Position numbers and translations under genes: made by a program. Below, piece by piece: positions 7,014-14,919 of a stretch of DNA of 17,627 bases. Below the pieces are notes generated by a model. The model did not search any database and was not told the origin of the DNA. It saw nothing but the letters and a program-made list of their open reading frames with translations. The stretch spans positions 1-17,627 of the forward strand of contig JBELLC010000053.1 of assembly GCA_042088965.1 (NCBI GenBank), given 5' to 3'. Each line of letters opens with the position of its first letter. Position 1 is the stretch's first letter. The DNA comes from TMED26 sp042088965. GTDB lineage: Bacteria; Pseudomonadota; Alphaproteobacteria; Thalassobaculales; Thalassobaculaceae.

Positions 7014-10000
7014 CTAATGAAAGTCCCGGCTGACAACACGCAGATTGGTATTTACCTGCCGGGGGTGGCGTGGTGGGTTACTGTCAGACGGGCTGGATTT
7101 TCCAGCGCCCTGTGCGGGCCCAGGCTGGGGGGATGCTGGTTTTGAAACGCTGACTTTAGAGGGCGGTGAACGCCGGCTTTCAGCCCCCCCGCTTTTGACC
7201 TCATCGGCATTGGCGATGGCACCGTTAAAGCCTGCTTCATCGACGGGCCCTTCGGTCAAAAAGGCCAAGTCTGGCGTCAGGTTTTCAAGTTTCTCAACCA
7301 CCACATGGGTGACTTGATCGGCTTTTTGAATGCGTCCTGTCACGCCCAAAAGCTTGGCTGACAATACGATTGGGCGATATTTTTCAAATACATCGGGCCA
7401 GACAATTAAATTCGCTGTGCCGCTTTCATCTTCTAAGGTAATGAAAATCACCCCATTGGCGGTGCCAGGGCGCTGGCGAACCAATACCAGGCCTGCCAGA
7501 TGGACGCGCTTGCCATCGCGGCTTTGCGTTAGAACGCTGGTTGGCAACCGTCCTGCGGCCTGTAACCGCGTCCGTAGGAGGGCCATAGGGTGGGCCTTAA
7601 GCGACAGACGCAGGGCCGCATAGTCATCAACCACATCTTCTCCCAAGGGGGTTGCCGGCAAGTTTACAGTGGCTTCACGTTGAGCGATGGTCTGGCCATC
7701 GCGGGCCTCAGCGGCAGCAAATAAGGGTAAGTTACCAGCGTGCTTATCGGCGGGGCCGGTGATGGCTTTTGCCAGGCCGCGTACCATCCAAAACGCCCGC
7801 CGCCGGTCCAACCCAAGACCGCGATAGGCATCCCCACGCGCGAGTGCTTCCAAGGCCGCCCAATCAAGCCCTGTTCGCTGCCATAAATGCCGGGGATCGC
7901 GGTATGCTTGGCCACGGCAGGCGACCAGAATTTCTGCATCTGCTTGTTTTAAGCCTTTGATTTGACGCAAGCCAAGGCGCAACGCAAAGCGACCATTTTG
8001 TTCCGCCTCTAAAGTGCAATCCCAGTCACTGGCGTTAATATCTGGCGGCAGCACAGTGACACCATGGTCGCGGGCATCGCGGACAATTTGCGCCGGCGCG
8101 TAAAACCCCATGGGTTGGGCATTTAACAGCGCACAGGCAAAGGTCGCGGGATAATGGCATTTCAGCCAGCTGGAGACATAAACGAGCAGCGCAAAACTCG
8201 CGGCATGGGATTCTGGAAAACCATAATTACCAAAGCCTTCAATTTGTTGAAAACAACGTTCAGCAAAGCTTTGGTCATAGCCATTATCGACCATGCCGTT
8301 GATCATTTTGTCGCGAAACGGCCCAACGCTACCGGTCTTTTTAAAGGTTGCCATGGCCCGCCGTAATTGATCGGCTTCAGCAGGTGTGAAACCGGCCGCG
8401 ACAATGGCAATTTTCATCGCTTGTTCTTGGAACAAGGGCACTCCAAGGGTTTTTTCCAGCACGTTACGCAAATCTGCTGACGGGTAATCAACCGCTTCCA
8501 AGCCGGCGCGTCGGCGCAAATAGGGATGCACCATGTCCCCTTGAATGGGACCAGGCCGGACAATCGCCACTTCGATAACCAAGTCATAAAATGCCCGTGG
8601 TTTCAGGCGTGGTAGCATCGCCATTTGCGCCCGGCTTTCAACCTGGAAAACGCCTAGGGAATCGCCCTTACACAGCATGTCATAGACAGCTGGGTCTTCG
8701 GCAGGCACGGTTGCTAGATCAAGGGGGCGACGGTAATGCTGGCGTAACAGGTCAAAGGCTTTGTGAATACAGCTAAGCATGCCAAGGGCCAGAATATCGA
8801 CCTTTAAAATCCCAAGGGCATCAAGGTCATCCTTATCCCATTCGACAACGGTACGTTCAGCCATCGCGGCGTTTTCAATCGGCACCAATTCATCAAGGCG
8901 ACCACGCGTCATTACAAAGCCGCCAACATGCTGGGATAAATGCCGTGGAAAGCCAATAAGCTGGCGGGTCAAATTCATGGTCAACCGCAGCCGCCAATCT
9001 TCTGGATCAAGACCTGTTTCGCGAATACGGTCATCGGCCAAAGCGCTGCTTGAGCGCCCCCAAACTTGATCCGCGAGCAGGCCAACCACATCATTGGACA
9101 GGCCCATGGCTTTGCCAACGTCGCGGACCGCACTGCGTGCCCGATAGGTGGTCACCGTGGCGGCCAGTCCCGCGCGTTCGCGGCCATATTTTTGATAAAT
9201 ATATTGAATAACTTCTTCGCGCCGCTCGTGTTCAAAATCAACATCAATATCAGGGGGCTCGTCACGGGCTTCGCTGACAAAGCGTTCAAACAAGGGGTCT
9301 GATCGTTCAGGGTCAACAGCCGTAATTCCTAAGCAATAACAGACAGCTGAATTGGCCGCCGACCCACGCCCTTGGCACAGGATGTGACGGTCGCGGGCAA
9401 AACAAACGATGTCATCAACCGTCAAAAAATAGGGGGCGTACTTAAGCTTGGCGATCAATGCCAGCTCATGGTTGATCAAGCGGGTGACTTTTGCAGGGAC
9501 GCCGTCTGGATATCGCCGTTTTGCCCCAATCCAGGTGCGGTGTGTCAATTCAGCCTGCACATCGCGGCCTGCTGTTGTTAATTCATCGGGGTATTCATAA
9601 CGCAGCTCATCAAGCGAAAATGTACACGCCTCAGCAATTTCAACAGTGCGGGCGATGGCGTCGGGATGGTCGCGAAATAATCGCGCCATTTCGGCAGGTG
9701 GTTTTAAATGACGCTCGGCATTGGCGGCCAGATGAAAGCCTGCATTATCAATGCTACAGTGCTGCCGGATGCAGGTCAGCACATCTTGTAAGGGCCGTCG
9801 CTCAGGGACGTGATAATGAACCCCGCCGGTCGCAACCAAAGGGGTTTTATGGGATTTTGCAAAACGTGCCAACTGATCCAGGCGATCACGTTCATTGCCG
9901 TCATAAAGTAACTGCCCGGCCAGGTGACAATTGCCCGCAAACAGTCCTTTTATTTCATCTAGCTGTCGTCCAAATAGGGGGCTTAAAGGCGTTGTTGGCG

Positions 10001-10391
10001 GTAATACCAAGATATGCTGCTGACCGCCAAGGCCGACAAGATCATTTAAAGAGATCTGGCAGGCACCTTTTGTGGTCCGTCGTTTGCCCATACTGAGCAC
10101 GCGTGACAATCGCCCATAGGCAGCCCGGTCATGGGGATAGGCCAGTATGCTAGGGCCATCTTCAAGGTTGATTCGGCTGGCGACGATATATTTCAGTGCC
10201 AGATCACGGGCGGCAACATGACCGCGCACCACACCTGATAAGGTATTATGATCCGTGATGGCCAACGCCTGATGGCCAAGGGTGGCCGCTGTGATGACCA
10301 ATTCTTCAGGGTGCGATGCGCCTTGCAGGAAGCTAAAATTGCTCGTGGCGCATAATTCTGCATAGGGGATGGGCGCGCTTGCGTGGGTCAT
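7014..10391 (-). CDS. dnaE2: Error-prone DNA polymerase DnaE2 (ImuC)
   Basis: This 1125-residue C-family polymerase performs translesion synthesis with ImuA and ImuB. The N-terminal PHP domain (about 8-250) opens with CATSNFSFLQGASHPEEL and contains ITDHNTLSG (45-53). Catalytic aspartates are D381 and D383 in EPPDIDVDFEHER and D532 in LGILKVDILALG. A helix-hairpin-helix stretch lies near 808-826; NLPLF (887-891) resembles a clamp-binding pentapeptide. The OB domain (about 960-1035) precedes a 60-residue Pro/Ser-rich linker and the terminal SRDFH signature of DnaE2. It overlaps imuB as ATGA (10388-10391), so the two are translationally coupled. Expression is expected from the LexA-controlled imuA promoter. 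Replicative DnaE is excluded by the cassette context and the terminus. Confidence 0.97.
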   Translation of the reverse strand: MTHASAPIPYAELCATSNFSFLQGASHPEELVITAATLGHQALAITDHNTLSGVVRGHVAARDLALKYIVASRINLEDGPSILAYPHDRAAYGRLSRVLSMGKRRTTKGACQISLNDLVGLGGQQHILVLPPTTPLSPLFGRQLDEIKGLFAGNCHLAGQLLYDGNERDRLDQLARFAKSHKTPLVATGGVHYHVPERRPLQDVLTCIRQHCSIDNAGFHLAANAERHLKPPAEMARLFRDHPDAIARTVEIAEACTFSLDELRYEYPDELTTAGRDVQAELTHRTWIGAKRRYPDGVPAKVTRLINHELALIAKLKYAPYFLTVDDIVCFARDRHILCQGRGSAANSAVCYCLGITAVDPERSDPLFERFVSEARDEPPDIDVDFEHERREEVIQYIYQKYGRERAGLAATVTTYRARSAVRDVGKAMGLSNDVVGLLADQVWGRSSSALADDRIRETGLDPEDWRLRLTMNLTRQLIGFPRHLSQHVGGFVMTRGRLDELVPIENAAMAERTVVEWDKDDLDALGILKVDILALGMLSCIHKAFDLLRQHYRRPLDLATVPAEDPAVYDMLCKGDSLGVFQVESRAQMAMLPRLKPRAFYDLVIEVAIVRPGPIQGDMVHPYLRRRAGLEAVDYPSADLRNVLEKTLGVPLFQEQAMKIAIVAAGFTPAEADQLRRAMATFKKTGSVGPFRDKMINGMVDNGYDQSFAERCFQQIEGFGNYGFPESHAASFALLVYVSSWLKCHYPATFACALLNAQPMGFYAPAQIVRDARDHGVTVLPPDINASDWDCTLEAEQNGRFALRLGLRQIKGLKQADAEILVACRGQAYRDPRHLWQRTGLDWAALEALARGDAYRGLGLDRRRAFWMVRGLAKAITGPADKHAGNLPLFAAAEARDGQTIAQREATVNLPATPLGEDVVDDYAALRLSLKAHPMALLRTRLQAAGRLPTSVLTQSRDGKRVHLAGLVLVRQRPGTANGVIFITLEDESGTANLIVWPDVFEKYRPIVLSAKLLGVTGRIQKADQVTHVVVEKLENLTPDLAFLTEGPVDEAGFNGAIANADEVKSGGAESRRSPPSKVSVSKPASPQPGPAQGAGKSSPSDSNPPRHPRQVNTNLRVVSRDFH

Positions 10392-12049
10392 GCGAATAAA
10401 CCATGCATATACCAGCGTGGGGCTTCACCGCGTTCGGTTAACCCCAATCGATAAAGCCAGTAACGCCGTCCAGTCTCATCTTCGACCTGAAAATAATCAC
10501 GCGTGAGGATGCTGTCTGGAGCGGTTGCCAGGTTATTTTGCTGCCACCATTCAGGGGCGATCCGTTCTGGGCCAATGGCCCGCTGGATGGGGTAGCTGAC
10601 CCCGCGCCAGCGAAATCGAACAGGGGGATGGTCAGGCAGCAAGGCTGTTGCCTCAATGGCTTCTGGGTGGACAAGCAGTCGCAGCGGCCGGTTACCTGCG
10701 GTATCCGGCAATTGTGTTTCAGGGGCTGTCCAATCTATGTCGGTACTATGCGCTCTGGGCTGCTCGGCACGTTCGGGCAGATGGCTGGCAACGGGAGCGA
10801 GCTGGTGCACCGCCCCATGGCCCAAGCGGTTGCGTAGCCGATCAATCAAGTCATCTACTGTTTGTGCTGGATCATGGCAGGCTGTTGCCGCTTGACTGCT
10901 GGAATTGATCGCTAAGGTGGTGTTCTTGGCTGTAAGGGCTTCAACTTCAAGCGCTTCAACAATCATCATGTCAAAACCAAAGGCCGTATCAAGGCGGTCA
11001 AAATGTGGCATAAACAGCTTTAAAAGACCGTCGCTGTCGCGGCGTGGTCGACCAACGCCAATGGCAATCTTGTGCAGCGTATTGTCGACTCCAAAAAACA
11101 ATAGCTGTAGGCGGCGAACACCACTTTGTTCACGTTCAAGCCGTTCTGTCAGGCGACACAATAGGCGCTGGCTGGCAAGTTTAATATCATCGTGTCGGGC
11201 AATCGGTTCGGGGAAACTTAACCGTACCCGATGCGGCGCAAGGGGCTGACAGGGAGTGAGCGGTTCATCGGCGTCACCCAGCGCTTGTGCAAGACGTTGG
11301 GTGACTTGTGGGCCAAAACGCGCCCGCAAGGGGGCTTTTGGCAGATCATATAACTGCCCAATCCTGCGCAACCCACTTAATCCCAAGCCATTCATCACCG
11401 CTGCGGGCAGGCGTAAGGCTGCGATCGGCAGGGCAGAGAGCAGGGCTGCTTGTTGGCCGCTGGCAATAATCTGGGTGCGGTTGGCGGTTGGCGGCGCAAA
11501 ACGCGCCATCGCCCATGCCGCACCGGCACTATCTGCAATCGCCAAACAGTTTTCAAACCCCAGCTTGGTCAGCCTGTGATGTAAATCAGCCAGTAAGGCT
11601 GCTTCCCCGCCAAACAAATGCGCGCAGCCACTGATATCAAGCCATAATCCCAGCTCACCAAACGCTGGGCCGGTGGCGCTCTGACTGCTGCTATGAGTCG
11701 GGTCAAGGGCAACCCAGGGAGTGTATCGCCGACACCACTCAACCAATTGGTCACGGCTGGCAGCTTCAGCGCGGGGGGCGGCAGGCTGTAATTCTAAATC
11801 AGGGACCATGGCCCGGGCGTCGGCCGCAGGCATTAACGGGGTTAGGCCGCTGCTGCGGGCACTTTGTGAGAGGCCCAGCAAGACCTGTCGTCCATGTTGC
11901 TCAATCAGGGTTGCCAACGGCCTTGTGCGGGCGTCAGCTGACCCTTTAGGGCGGCGCTGGACAAGGCTATCAGTTGCAAAGCTTGGTAGCCAGAGCGATA
12001 GGATTCGCCGCGCGATATGTCGGCTAAGCTTAGGCAGCGACGCGGCCAT
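10388..12049 (-). CDS. imuB: ImuB, inactive Y-family polymerase-like subunit
   Basis: The 553-residue protein is the ImuB adaptor that links DnaE2 to the sliding clamp and ImuA. The N-terminal SLWLPSFATDSLVQR (18-32) replaces the first catalytic segment of true Y-family polymerases, and LWLDISGCAHLFGGE (135-149) stands where active enzymes have the SIDEAF catalytic pair, so polymerase activity is not expected, as is known for ImuB. The middle palm/little-finger-like part contains LPERAEQP; the C-terminal domain (about 455-553) ends with YWLYRLGL and WYMHGLFA, typical of ImuB. I could not pick out a clear clamp-binding motif. Its start overlaps the imuA end by 20 bases and its stop overlaps dnaE2 by ATGA. 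Family placement is firm. Confidence 0.94.
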   Translation of the reverse strand: MAASLPKLSRHIARRILSLWLPSFATDSLVQRRPKGSADARTRPLATLIEQHGRQVLLGLSQSARSSGLTPLMPAADARAMVPDLELQPAAPRAEAASRDQLVEWCRRYTPWVALDPTHSSSQSATGPAFGELGLWLDISGCAHLFGGEAALLADLHHRLTKLGFENCLAIADSAGAAWAMARFAPPTANRTQIIASGQQAALLSALPIAALRLPAAVMNGLGLSGLRRIGQLYDLPKAPLRARFGPQVTQRLAQALGDADEPLTPCQPLAPHRVRLSFPEPIARHDDIKLASQRLLCRLTERLEREQSGVRRLQLLFFGVDNTLHKIAIGVGRPRRDSDGLLKLFMPHFDRLDTAFGFDMMIVEALEVEALTAKNTTLAINSSSQAATACHDPAQTVDDLIDRLRNRLGHGAVHQLAPVASHLPERAEQPRAHSTDIDWTAPETQLPDTAGNRPLRLLVHPEAIEATALLPDHPPVRFRWRGVSYPIQRAIGPERIAPEWWQQNNLATAPDSILTRDYFQVEDETGRRYWLYRLGLTERGEAPRWYMHGLFA

Positions 12050-12881
12050 TGCCTGCGCTGCTCCGAGTGTTTGCCTGGGGGATATGATGGGGCGTTTCTG
12101 CTGTCAGGGTGGCGGTGCTGTTGAGGCAGCGCGCTTGCGGGTTCCAGGTAACCTGCCACTGCCCCAATTGCTGGCTGCGGGCGCGCAATAGCTCAAGCTG
12201 CCAACTTGGCCACCAATTATGACGGGCCCCGGCTGCGGCCCGGACCCGCCAGCGGCTTTCAACCAAGCCGTTTAAACTGACACCGCTATCTTCGGGGCGA
12301 ATGACAAAGCCATGGCTTGCCCCCGCTTCGGCAGCGAGTTGTAGGCGGCGGGCGATGGTCGTGTCGACACCGCCGGCACGGCGCTTGCTTGGTGGCGCTT
12401 CAAGTACAGCGGCCAGCAAGCCTGGGGTGCGTAAGCCTTCTTCAAAGGCCCAGAGGCGATCATCTTGACTGCCGCCATCAAGCCAAAGTAATCGTCCTGG
12501 ATCAACACCAAGCTGGGCAAGGCCACGGCCATAGGGGCGGCCACCATAAAGGCCCGTTGCGCGACCACACCAGAGCACCTGGCCTTGTGGAAAGCGGCTT
12601 TGTAGGCGGGCGATAAGGGCCGCGGTAAAGCCAAAGGTGGCACCATCACGGACCGTGCTCCAGCCTTCACCGATAATTTCATGGACGCGGCCACGGGCCA
12701 ATCCATGTGGCCCAAGTCGGCGGTCAATTGGCGCATAGCCAAGATCAAGGTCAGCCTGATGATGCGCTGTTGATCGCTGTTGACTGCTGCCGCGCTCGAT
12801 CTGGCGTACACGCTGGCGCAAGTCGTCCAGGATCGCTTCCTGAGCGGTTTTAGATGTGGGCCATGATGACAGGTTTTGCAT
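12030..12881 (-). CDS. imuA: ImuA, RecA-like SOS mutagenesis protein
   Basis: The 283-residue protein resembles a shortened RecA/SulA-like ATPase core: GLARGRVHEIIGEG (60-73) sits where RecA begins its core, and LWLDGGSQDDRLWAFEEGL (132-150) is typical of ImuA. No Walker A GxxxxGKT is present in the matching segment STVRDGATFGF, which is usual in the family. ImuA pairs with RecA and ImuB to support DnaE2 mutagenesis. The C-terminal tail (about 255-283) is Thr/Ser/Asn-rich and probably disordered. It is the first gene of the cassette, starts 40 bases after a LexA box, and its last codons overlap the imuB start. Shine-Dalgarno is weak. The call rests on motifs plus context. Confidence 0.92.
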   Translation of the reverse strand: MQNLSSWPTSKTAQEAILDDLRQRVRQIERGSSQQRSTAHHQADLDLGYAPIDRRLGPHGLARGRVHEIIGEGWSTVRDGATFGFTAALIARLQSRFPQGQVLWCGRATGLYGGRPYGRGLAQLGVDPGRLLWLDGGSQDDRLWAFEEGLRTPGLLAAVLEAPPSKRRAGGVDTTIARRLQLAAEAGASHGFVIRPEDSGVSLNGLVESRWRVRAAAGARHNWWPSWQLELLRARSQQLGQWQVTWNPQARCLNSTATLTAETPHHIPQANTRSSAGNGRVAA

Positions 12882-12920
12882 TCTGTGCAGACGCCGGTTA
12901 GGATTGAGAAGCTTTCATAT

Positions 12921-12935
12921 GTTCTTGCTTTGTTC
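12921..12935. promoter_or_regulatory. LexA (SOS) box, GTTC-N7-GTTC
   Basis: GTTCTTGCTTTGTTC is an exact match to the alphaproteobacterial LexA operator, a direct repeat GTTC-N7-GTTC (GAAC-N7-GAAC on the minus strand). It lies 40 bases before the imuA start and covers the candidate -10 box, so LexA binding should block transcription until DNA damage triggers its cleavage. The divergent thioesterase start is 65 bases away on the other side. Confidence 0.9.
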
Positions 12936-12960
12936 TATTTCAAGATCACCCTTGAGTCAA
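12932..12960 (-). promoter_or_regulatory. Candidate imuA-imuB-dnaE2 promoter
   Basis: On the minus strand TTGACT (12955-12960) and TAGAAC (12932-12937) are separated by 17 bases, giving a near-consensus -35 and an acceptable -10. The second half-site of the LexA box is inside this -10. The predicted transcript begins about 44 bases before the imuA ATG. Confidence 0.6.
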
Positions 12961-12961
12961 T

Positions 12962-12989
12962 TTGATATCACGCTGATGTCGCGATTAAT
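12962..12989 (+). promoter_or_regulatory. Candidate promoter for the thioesterase pair
   Basis: TTGATA (12962-12967) and ATTAAT (12984-12989) are spaced by 16 bases, with one and two mismatches to consensus. Transcription would begin near 12996, only about five bases before the ATG at 13001, which also lacks a Shine-Dalgarno. That would make the message leaderless or nearly so. Tentative. Confidence 0.35.
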
Positions 12990-13000
12990 GTAGTTGTATA

Positions 13001-13441
13001 ATGTCCTCATCTGATGAACCTATTGATGTTGCTGACCTTGTTGGCCTGAGCGCACATCTTGACCTGCACCTGGTCGCGTGGTCTGAAAATTTTGCCCGTA
13101 TGGAAGTCAATGTGCGTGATTTTCATCTTAACCGAAGCGGCATTGTCCACGGCGGGCTTTACGCCACCTTGCTTGACGCGGCAGCAGGCTATACCGGGGT
13201 TTGGACACCGCCGGGGGTTGACCCTAAACGTGCCATCACGTTAAGCCTCACAACCAATTACCTTGGTAAAACAGATGCGGGCAAAGTGATCTGTACATCG
13301 CGCTGTATTGGCGGTGGCCGCTCAATTTTCTATGCCGAAGGCGAAGTGCGTGACGATCAAGGTCAGCTTTTAGCAACCGGCCAAAGTACCCATCGTATCC
13401 GCACCACTTGGACCCCGCCTGTTGAGGAAACACCTTCATGA
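13001..13441 (+). CDS. PaaI-type hotdog-fold thioesterase, copy 1
   Basis: The 146-residue protein has the hotdog thioesterase signature: FHLNRSGIVHGGLYATLLDAA with N44, H50-G51-G52 and the acid D59, as in PaaI-family acyl-CoA thioesterases. The later strands SLTTNYLGK (83-91) and GGGRSIFYAEGEVRD (104-118) complete the single hotdog domain. Members hydrolyse acyl- or aryl-CoA; the substrate here is unknown. No Shine-Dalgarno precedes the ATG. It overlaps the next, homologous gene by four bases (ATGA, 13438-13441), so both are made together and could form a mixed oligomer. It is divergent from imuA across a 119-base gap that holds the LexA box. Confidence 0.88.
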   Translation: MSSSDEPIDVADLVGLSAHLDLHLVAWSENFARMEVNVRDFHLNRSGIVHGGLYATLLDAAAGYTGVWTPPGVDPKRAITLSLTTNYLGKTDAGKVICTSRCIGGGRSIFYAEGEVRDDQGQLLATGQSTHRIRTTWTPPVEETPS

Positions 13442-13875
13442 CGGATCAGACTGCCCTCCCCGAAACCGAGAATATCGCCGATACAGAAGAGATTCGCGGC
13501 ATGAACGCGCTTTTAGGCATGGAGTTGATCGAGTGGCGTGATGGGTATGCGCGAATCGCGGTGGATGTTGTTGACAAGCATCATAACCACAGCGGTCTTG
13601 TGCATGGCGGGCTATCGCTGACGCTGTTGGATGTTACCTCAATTTATACCGGTTATTGGGCACCGCGCGATCAGCCGCGTAAACGCTGTGTCACGTTATC
13701 ACTGACAACAAATTTCATTGGCAAAGCGCCCACCAGTGGGCGACTCACATGTGAGGCATGGCGTGAGGGTGGCGGCCGGTCAATATTCTTTGCTCGCGGT
13801 GAGGTCCGTGATGCGGCCGGTAATTTGGTGGCAACGGCCAAAAGCACGCACCGGGTTCGCAGCGGCGCCCTTTAA
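13438..13875 (+). CDS. PaaI-type hotdog-fold thioesterase, copy 2
   Basis: The 145-residue protein is a paralogue of the gene before it: both share NxSGxVHGG, TLLD, SLTTN, GGGRSIF, GEVRD and STHR in the same order, with roughly half the aligned residues identical by eye. Key positions are N50, H56-G57-G58 and D65, all intact, so both copies should be active. The first 20 residues are acidic and differ from copy 1. Its ATG overlaps the previous stop (ATGA) and has GAGG about ten bases upstream inside copy 1. Its stop overlaps that of the convergent prolyl iminopeptidase in the TTAA at 13872-13875. Substrate unknown. Confidence 0.88.
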   Translation: MTDQTALPETENIADTEEIRGMNALLGMELIEWRDGYARIAVDVVDKHHNHSGLVHGGLSLTLLDVTSIYTGYWAPRDQPRKRCVTLSLTTNFIGKAPTSGRLTCEAWREGGGRSIFFARGEVRDAAGNLVATAKSTHRVRSGAL

Positions 13876-14831
13876 TCCAGGACTTTTTTATGGTCGGGGT
13901 TTTTGAAAGCTTCGGTTGCTGAGACTAAGTTTGCACGGATGCCAGGCTCTAATGCTGAATGGCCTGCATCATTAACCATCATCAAGCGTGCCTGTGGCCA
14001 GGTGGCGGCCAGATCATATGCGGCGTTTGGCGGGCAAATGATATCGTATCGGCCCTGCACAATGATTGCCGGTAGATGCGCAATTTTGGGCATATTTTCA
14101 AGCAGTTGATTAGGTTCTAAAAACAGCTTGTTGACGAAATAATGTGCTTCTAACCGGGCTGTGCTGAGGGCGCGTTGATCATGTAAATGATCGCCAGCCT
14201 GATTGGCTCTGGGTCGCAGCAATGAGCAAGCAAGTTCATAATCATTCCAAGCATGGGCAGCGGGCATATGAACCGCTGGATCAGGATCAGAAAGCCGCCG
14301 GTGGTAATGGGTCAGCGGATCATCTTGTTCATCTGCGGGCAGGAATTCTTTAAACGCTTTGCCGGCATCGGGAAAGAAGATCCCCATATTGTGCAAAAAC
14401 CACTGCACATCTGCGTCACGCCCCAGAAATACCCCCCGCAGGATAAAGCCACGGCAATGCGCAGGATACGCTTGGCCATAAGCCAGTGCCAGGGTACTTC
14501 CCCAACTGCCGCCAAAAACCAACCAATCGGTTATCTCTAAAAGACAGCGCAAGGCATCGATATCGGCGACCAACGCAGCGGTGCTATTGGCTGTGGTTTC
14601 ACCAAGCGGTATTGACTGCCCGCAGCCACGTTGATCAAACAGGATGATACGATAGTGTTGGGGGTCAAAAAAGCGCCGCTGAATAGGTGCCGTTCCCGAG
14701 CCAGGTCCGCCATGCAAAAAGATCACGGCGGGACCGTTTGGATTACCAGATTCTTCCCAGTAAAGTCGATGGCCATGGTCACGGTTTAAAAAGCCCGATT
14801 GGCGGCACGCAAGGGCAGGAAAAAGGTCCAT
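13872..14831 (-). CDS. pip: Prolyl iminopeptidase (S33 family)
   Basis: This alpha/beta hydrolase removes N-terminal proline from peptides in the cytoplasm. From the ATG at 14831 it has 319 residues, the usual length. The oxyanion motif HGGPGSG (40-46), FDQRGCGQS (65-73), nucleophile S109 in GGSWGSTLALAYG, D263 in VQGRYDIICPP and H291 in NDAGHSALEPG give a complete triad. The cap includes AWNDYEL (194-200), a conserved family stretch that contacts the substrate amino end. The frame is open upstream to 15008, but the family N-terminus and a promoter inside that extension support 14831. The Shine-Dalgarno is weak. Confidence 0.95.
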   Translation of the reverse strand: MDLFPALACRQSGFLNRDHGHRLYWEESGNPNGPAVIFLHGGPGSGTAPIQRRFFDPQHYRIILFDQRGCGQSIPLGETTANSTAALVADIDALRCLLEITDWLVFGGSWGSTLALAYGQAYPAHCRGFILRGVFLGRDADVQWFLHNMGIFFPDAGKAFKEFLPADEQDDPLTHYHRRLSDPDPAVHMPAAHAWNDYELACSLLRPRANQAGDHLHDQRALSTARLEAHYFVNKLFLEPNQLLENMPKIAHLPAIIVQGRYDIICPPNAAYDLAATWPQARLMMVNDAGHSALEPGIRANLVSATEAFKNPDHKKVLD

Positions 14832-14861
14832 TTCAGAGCTCAAGATATTTACGTTTCCTCG

Positions 14862-14890
14862 CTTATGGCGCGAAATGGAGGGGTTGTCAA
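14862..14890 (-). promoter_or_regulatory. Candidate pip promoter
   Basis: On the minus strand a perfect TTGACA (14885-14890) is followed after 17 bases by CATAAG (14862-14867), about 30 bases before the chosen pip ATG. It lies within the upstream open-frame extension, which argues that the extension is not translated. Confidence 0.5.
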
Positions 14891-14919
14891 AAGCCATGCG
14901 GACAGTGCAGGCTTTTGTT

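Noticed and set aside
9491..10096. 201-codon plus-strand open frame opposite dnaE2
   Set aside because: Fully antisense to the conserved PHP and early palm region of dnaE2, no family resemblance or Shine-Dalgarno; a coding shadow.
12272..12811. 179-codon minus-strand frame inside imuA, and 11721-12191 plus-strand frame over imuA/imuB
   Set aside because: Alternative frames of clear imuA and imuB coding sequence without recognisable motifs.
12030..12881. Missing Walker A in ImuA and missing catalytic acids in ImuB (10388-12049) as signs of decay
   Set aside because: Both are normal for these families and are not evidence of loss of function.
12997..13002. Perfect TATAAT at the thioesterase start
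   Set aside because: Used as a -10 it would start transcription inside the gene, and the next in-frame ATG is 33 codons further, which would remove part of the fold.
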